The position numbers were made by a program, and so were the translations under genes. Under the pieces are notes generated by a model. That model saw only the letters and a program-made list of their open reading frames with translations, did no database searches and was not told where the DNA came from. A stretch of DNA of 64,000 nt, from the NCBI RefSeq assembly GCF_003202235.1, contig NZ_MASU01000008.1:1-64000 (forward strand), written 5' to 3'. This document shows, piece by piece, positions 61,267 through 64,000 of the stretch. Every line of letters starts with the position of its first letter. Position 1 is the stretch's first letter. The stretch comes from Prauserella flavalba (lineage in GTDB: Bacteria; Actinomycetota; Actinomycetes; Mycobacteriales; Pseudonocardiaceae).

Positions 61267-62727
61267 CTAGGGACTACTCGCGGGACTGATGTGGTCCGGC
61301 AGGTCCTCGCGGACCACGATCAGCGCGGCCAGGACCGTGGTCACCGGCACCGCGGCGACGATGCCGATACTGCCGGCGAGCGTGCGCACGATCTCCGAGG
61401 CGATGTCCTGCGAGCCCAGGATCGAGCCGAGCCCCACACCCGATAGCGACGCCAGCAGCAGCACCGGCAGCGCGGCGCCCGCGTAGGCCATCACGAGCGT
61501 GTTGACCGCCGAGCCCACGTGGTCGCGGCCGATGCGCAGGCCCGAGCCGTAGAGCTCGCGCCAGCCCAGCGACGGGTTCGCCCTGCGCAGCTCCCACACG
61601 GCACTGGTCTGCGTCACGGTCACGTCGTCGAGCACGCCGAGCGCGCCGATCACGACCCCGGCCAGCAGCAGGCCGCGCGCGTCGATGCCGTGGCCCAGCG
61701 ACGCGATGAGCGTGGACGTGTCGTCGCTGAGCCCGGTCAGGTCCGACATTGCGGAGAAGATCGCCGACAGGATTCCGATGAGCGTCAGCGACACCATCGT
61801 GCCGAGCACGGCGACCGACGTCCGCGCCGACAGGCCATGGGTGAGGTACAGGGCGACGAACATGATCAGCCCGGAGCCCGCGATCGCCACCAGCAGCGGG
61901 TTCTCGCCATGCAGGATCGCGGGCAGCACGAACACGGCGAGCACGACGAAGCTCAGTCCCAGCGCGACGAGGGCCGCGAGCCCGCGCCAGCGGCCGAGCA
62001 CGATCACCGCGAGCGCGAACAGCCCGGCGAGGATCAGCAGCGGCGTGCCCCGCTGGAAGTCCTGGAGCTGGTAGGACTCCGAGTCCTCCGGCTGCGCGCC
62101 GCTGTAGGCCAGCACTACGGCGTCGCCGGTGGCGAACCGCGGCGTGCTCGGCTCCAGCGGCATCGTCTTGCGGATCGTGGTGCCGGCCGCGTCGCCGTCG
62201 GTGAGCAGGATGTCCACGGCGAGGCACTGGCTGCCGCCCTCCGGCGGTTCCCCCACCTGCACCTGCCCCGGCGCGAGGCACGGCCCCGCCTCGGTGGCGG
62301 TCACGTCGCCGTGCACGGGAATCCCGACGGCGTTGGCGCCGTGCGCCGCCGGCTCGCCCCACGGGTACAGCAGCGCGACCCCGGCCACGGTCGCCAGCGC
62401 GAACGGGGCGAGCAGCGCGAGCAGCAGCAGCTTCACCCTGCGGGAGGCGGGTTCGGCGGGCCCGTGGCCGTGGCCGTGGCCGACCGGGAGCGCGGGTTTC
62501 CCGCCTTTCCCGGGTTCCTCGGGCTCCGTGGGGCGCCGGGGCGCGCGCCGCGGCCGCTCGGCCCGCGGCGTGCGGTCGCGCTCCGGTGCCGGGCGCCGGG
62601 TGGCTCTTCCGGAGGCGTGCCCGCGTGGCTCCGGGTCACGGCTGGACCGTGACCCGGCGGGGACCCGGCGGATGGGGCCGGTGTCGTCGTCGGAGATGTC
62701 GCGTGGCACCGGCCTATCTTGCGCCAA
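61267..62727 (-). CDS. YibE/F-like multi-pass membrane protein
   Basis: The 486-residue frame has a long Arg/Pro-rich N-terminus with a His-Gly run (PVGHGHGHGPAEPASRRVKL), one membrane helix, an extracytoplasmic stretch (about residues 125-215) and a C-terminal region of about seven helices with LILAGLFALAVIVLGRWRGL and ARGLLLAGVVIGALGVLDDV. The latter is the YibE/F signature. Function is unknown for the family. TTG 62727 or GTG 62710 may be the start; neither has a strong ribosome binding site. Confidence 0.82.
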   Translation of the reverse strand: MAQDRPVPRDISDDDTGPIRRVPAGSRSSRDPEPRGHASGRATRRPAPERDRTPRAERPRRAPRRPTEPEEPGKGGKPALPVGHGHGHGPAEPASRRVKLLLLALLAPFALATVAGVALLYPWGEPAAHGANAVGIPVHGDVTATEAGPCLAPGQVQVGEPPEGGSQCLAVDILLTDGDAAGTTIRKTMPLEPSTPRFATGDAVVLAYSGAQPEDSESYQLQDFQRGTPLLILAGLFALAVIVLGRWRGLAALVALGLSFVVLAVFVLPAILHGENPLLVAIAGSGLIMFVALYLTHGLSARTSVAVLGTMVSLTLIGILSAIFSAMSDLTGLSDDTSTLIASLGHGIDARGLLLAGVVIGALGVLDDVTVTQTSAVWELRRANPSLGWRELYGSGLRIGRDHVGSAVNTLVMAYAGAALPVLLLASLSGVGLGSILGSQDIASEIVRTLAGSIGIVAAVPVTTVLAALIVVREDLPDHISPASSP

Positions 62728-62982
62728 CTCGCCGGAACCGCCCCGCGGGCCCCCGCGTCAGAGCAGATCGAGAACGGAGTCCGGACGGCGGCGTGGCGCG
62801 GGCCCTGTCCCGTCGCTCACGTCCGGCTGGGGGTCGGACGTGACCGGGCGGGCCGCCGCCACGCCGTCCCGTTCTCACCCGGCCCCGGCCCGGCCGGATT
62901 CCGGCGAGCGAAACGGCCCCGTTGTCGCCGGTGCCGCCCGCCCGGGACCCTCCCGCGTACACCGAACGCGAGGAGGCCGGAC

Positions 62983-63237
62983 GTGGACGAGCGGACGCCG
63001 CAGCCGCCGGGGCACAACGAGTTCCGGGTGCGCAGAAGGATCGCGCTGGCCGGCGGTGCGCTCACTCTGGTCGTGTACCTCGCGGTTCCCGCCCTCACGG
63101 CGTTCACGACCCTGTTCGACGGGCACCTCGGCCCCGTCGGGCTCGGCTACGTGGCGGCCGCGTTCGCGATCCTGTTCCCGCTCGGCGGCGCCTACGCCTA
63201 CGGCCGGTGGGCCAACCGCAGGGAGGGGGCGCCGTGA
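62983..63237 (+). CDS. small two-helix membrane protein (DUF485-like symporter partner)
   Basis: The 84-residue protein has two membrane helices (ALAGGALTLVVYLAVPALTA, GLGYVAAAFAILFPLGGAYA) and overlaps the following symporter gene (GTGA). This gene pair is typical of actinobacterial cation/acetate symporter loci, where a DUF485-type small protein precedes the transporter. GTG 62983 follows GGAGG. Upstream 62728-62982 shows no gene. Confidence 0.78.
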   Translation: MDERTPQPPGHNEFRVRRRIALAGGALTLVVYLAVPALTAFTTLFDGHLGPVGLGYVAAAFAILFPLGGAYAYGRWANRREGAP

Positions 63238-64000
63238 ACGTCCTCGCCGTGGTGGTGGTGATCGGGATCGTCGCGATCACTCTCGGTCTCACCAGCTTCG
63301 CCGCGCGCCGCAACCGCAGCACCGACGACCACTACATCGCGGGCAGGCGCGTCAGCGGCTGGCAGAACGGTCTCGCACTCGCGGGCGACCAGCTGTCCGC
63401 CGCGTCGTTCCTCGGCATCACCGGGGCGGTCGCGCTGTCCGGGTTCGAGGGGATGTACCTCGCGCTGGGCATCCCGGTGGCCTACCTGCTGGTGCTGCTG
63501 GTGATCGCCGAACCGCTGCGCAACCTCGGCCGGTTCACCCTCGCCGACGCCGTCGGCGCGCGGTTCGACGGCAGGCTGCTGCGTGGGGTGCTCGCGGTGG
63601 CGTCGCTGATCCTGTCCGTGGTCTACATGCTCATCCAGTTCGTCGGCGCCGGCCTGCTCGCGCAACTGTTGCTGGGCCTCGATTTCACGGTCGCCGTGCT
63701 GCTGATCGGCGCGCTCATGACCGTCTACACCTTCCTCGGCGGAATGGTCGGGACCACCTACATTCAGGTGTTCAAAGCGGTTCTGCTGCTCGCGACCGTG
63801 CTCGTGATGCTCGGCATCGTGATGTCGCGGACCGGCTGGAACCCCGTCGGCCCGATGATCGAGGCCGAGCGCCGGTTCGGTGGCGAGGTGGTCGTGCCCC
63901 GGCACGACGACACCACCGCGGGGCTCAACAATCTGTCCCTCAACCTCGGCGTGGCGCTCGGCATCATGGGCCTGCCGCACGTGATGATCCGGTTTCTGAC
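63234..64000 (+). CDS. sodium:solute symporter (cation acetate type), 3' end outside window
   Basis: The first 255 residues are visible, from GTG 63234 to the window edge. They show SSS-family features: TSFAARRNRSTDDHYIAGRR, VSGWQNGLALAGDQLSAASF, LGITGAVALSGFEGM and RFTLADAVGARFDG, then MVGTTYIQVFKAVLLLATVL. The ActP/MctC branch carries acetate, pyruvate or propionate, and the small upstream partner gene supports that. Substrate cannot be decided from the part seen. Confidence 0.9.
   Translation, partial: MNVLAVVVVIGIVAITLGLTSFAARRNRSTDDHYIAGRRVSGWQNGLALAGDQLSAASFLGITGAVALSGFEGMYLALGIPVAYLLVLLVIAEPLRNLGRFTLADAVGARFDGRLLRGVLAVASLILSVVYMLIQFVGAGLLAQLLLGLDFTVAVLLIGALMTVYTFLGGMVGTTYIQVFKAVLLLATVLVMLGIVMSRTGWNPVGPMIEAERRFGGEVVVPRHDDTTAGLNNLSLNLGVALGIMGLPHVMIRFL

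Overview
The window reads as chromosome of a high-GC actinomycete, most likely a member of the Pseudonocardiaceae (Amycolatopsis / Saccharomonospora / Prauserella type). This rests on the strong G+C codon bias, an SsgA-like sporulation protein, a phosphatidylinositol-mannoside locus (pgsA - acyltransferase - pimA), a gene order from thrS to relA that I recall from mycobacteria, frequent GTG/TTG starts with GTGA/ATGA overlaps, and long AAGGCCACCTT...AAGGTGGCCTT palindromes behind convergent genes. The genus assignment is inference.

The window has two halves. Positions 1 to about 23.6 kb are accessory. A five-gene minus-strand operon (6678 down to 598: ACP, FabF-like ketosynthase, FabG-like reductase, an unusual thioesterase-ketosynthase fusion, an acyl-CoA-oxidase-like flavoprotein) looks like a small polyketide/fatty-acid-type pathway and is the best candidate for an undescribed system. 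It lies between two IS256-type transposase pieces in direct orientation and next to a frameshifted IS982-type element. A scar follows at 8.8-9.6 kb, with a perfect 21-bp palindrome where one transposase breaks off and frameshifted remnants of a flavin-binding protein and a ferredoxin. Next is a divergent catabolic locus (cupin, HpcH/HpaI aldolase and DUF6282 hydrolase against an IclR regulator and an MHS-type transporter) with shared candidate operators. After about 0.9 kb of gene-poor DNA comes an aromatic-degradation locus: catechol 1,2-dioxygenase, flavin reductase, a 1022-residue ATPase/BTAD regulator, an NADP/F420-type oxidoreductase and an HpaB-family hydroxylase. The last two-component pair plus the dioxygenase suggest phenol to catechol to muconate.

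A tRNA cluster (Val, Cys, Gly on minus; a second Val on plus) at 23.7-25.0 kb marks the change to core genome. From there: ssgA-like, polyprenyl glycosylphosphotransferase, nitroreductase, thrS-HIT, YceI/MarR pair, PI/PIM synthesis genes, LemA-like/NUDIX fusion, XdhC-like Rossmann protein, an EF-G paralogue, pdxS, two transporter/regulator inserts (TetR/MFS and XRE-cupin/AzlCD), pdxT, yebC, ruvCAB, yajC-secD-secF, apt and relA. A 169-bp MITE-like inverted-repeat element sits exactly on the apt stop codon.

The final 8 kb holds an enoyl-CoA hydratase, a cysteine-rich MarR regulator coupled to an Asp-nucleophile alpha/beta hydrolase, a class IV aminotransferase, a membrane-anchored cyclophilin, a glyoxalase-II-like hydrolase, small membrane proteins, a YibE/F protein and the start of a sodium:solute symporter cut by the window edge. 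No CRISPR array, rRNA or prophage was seen.
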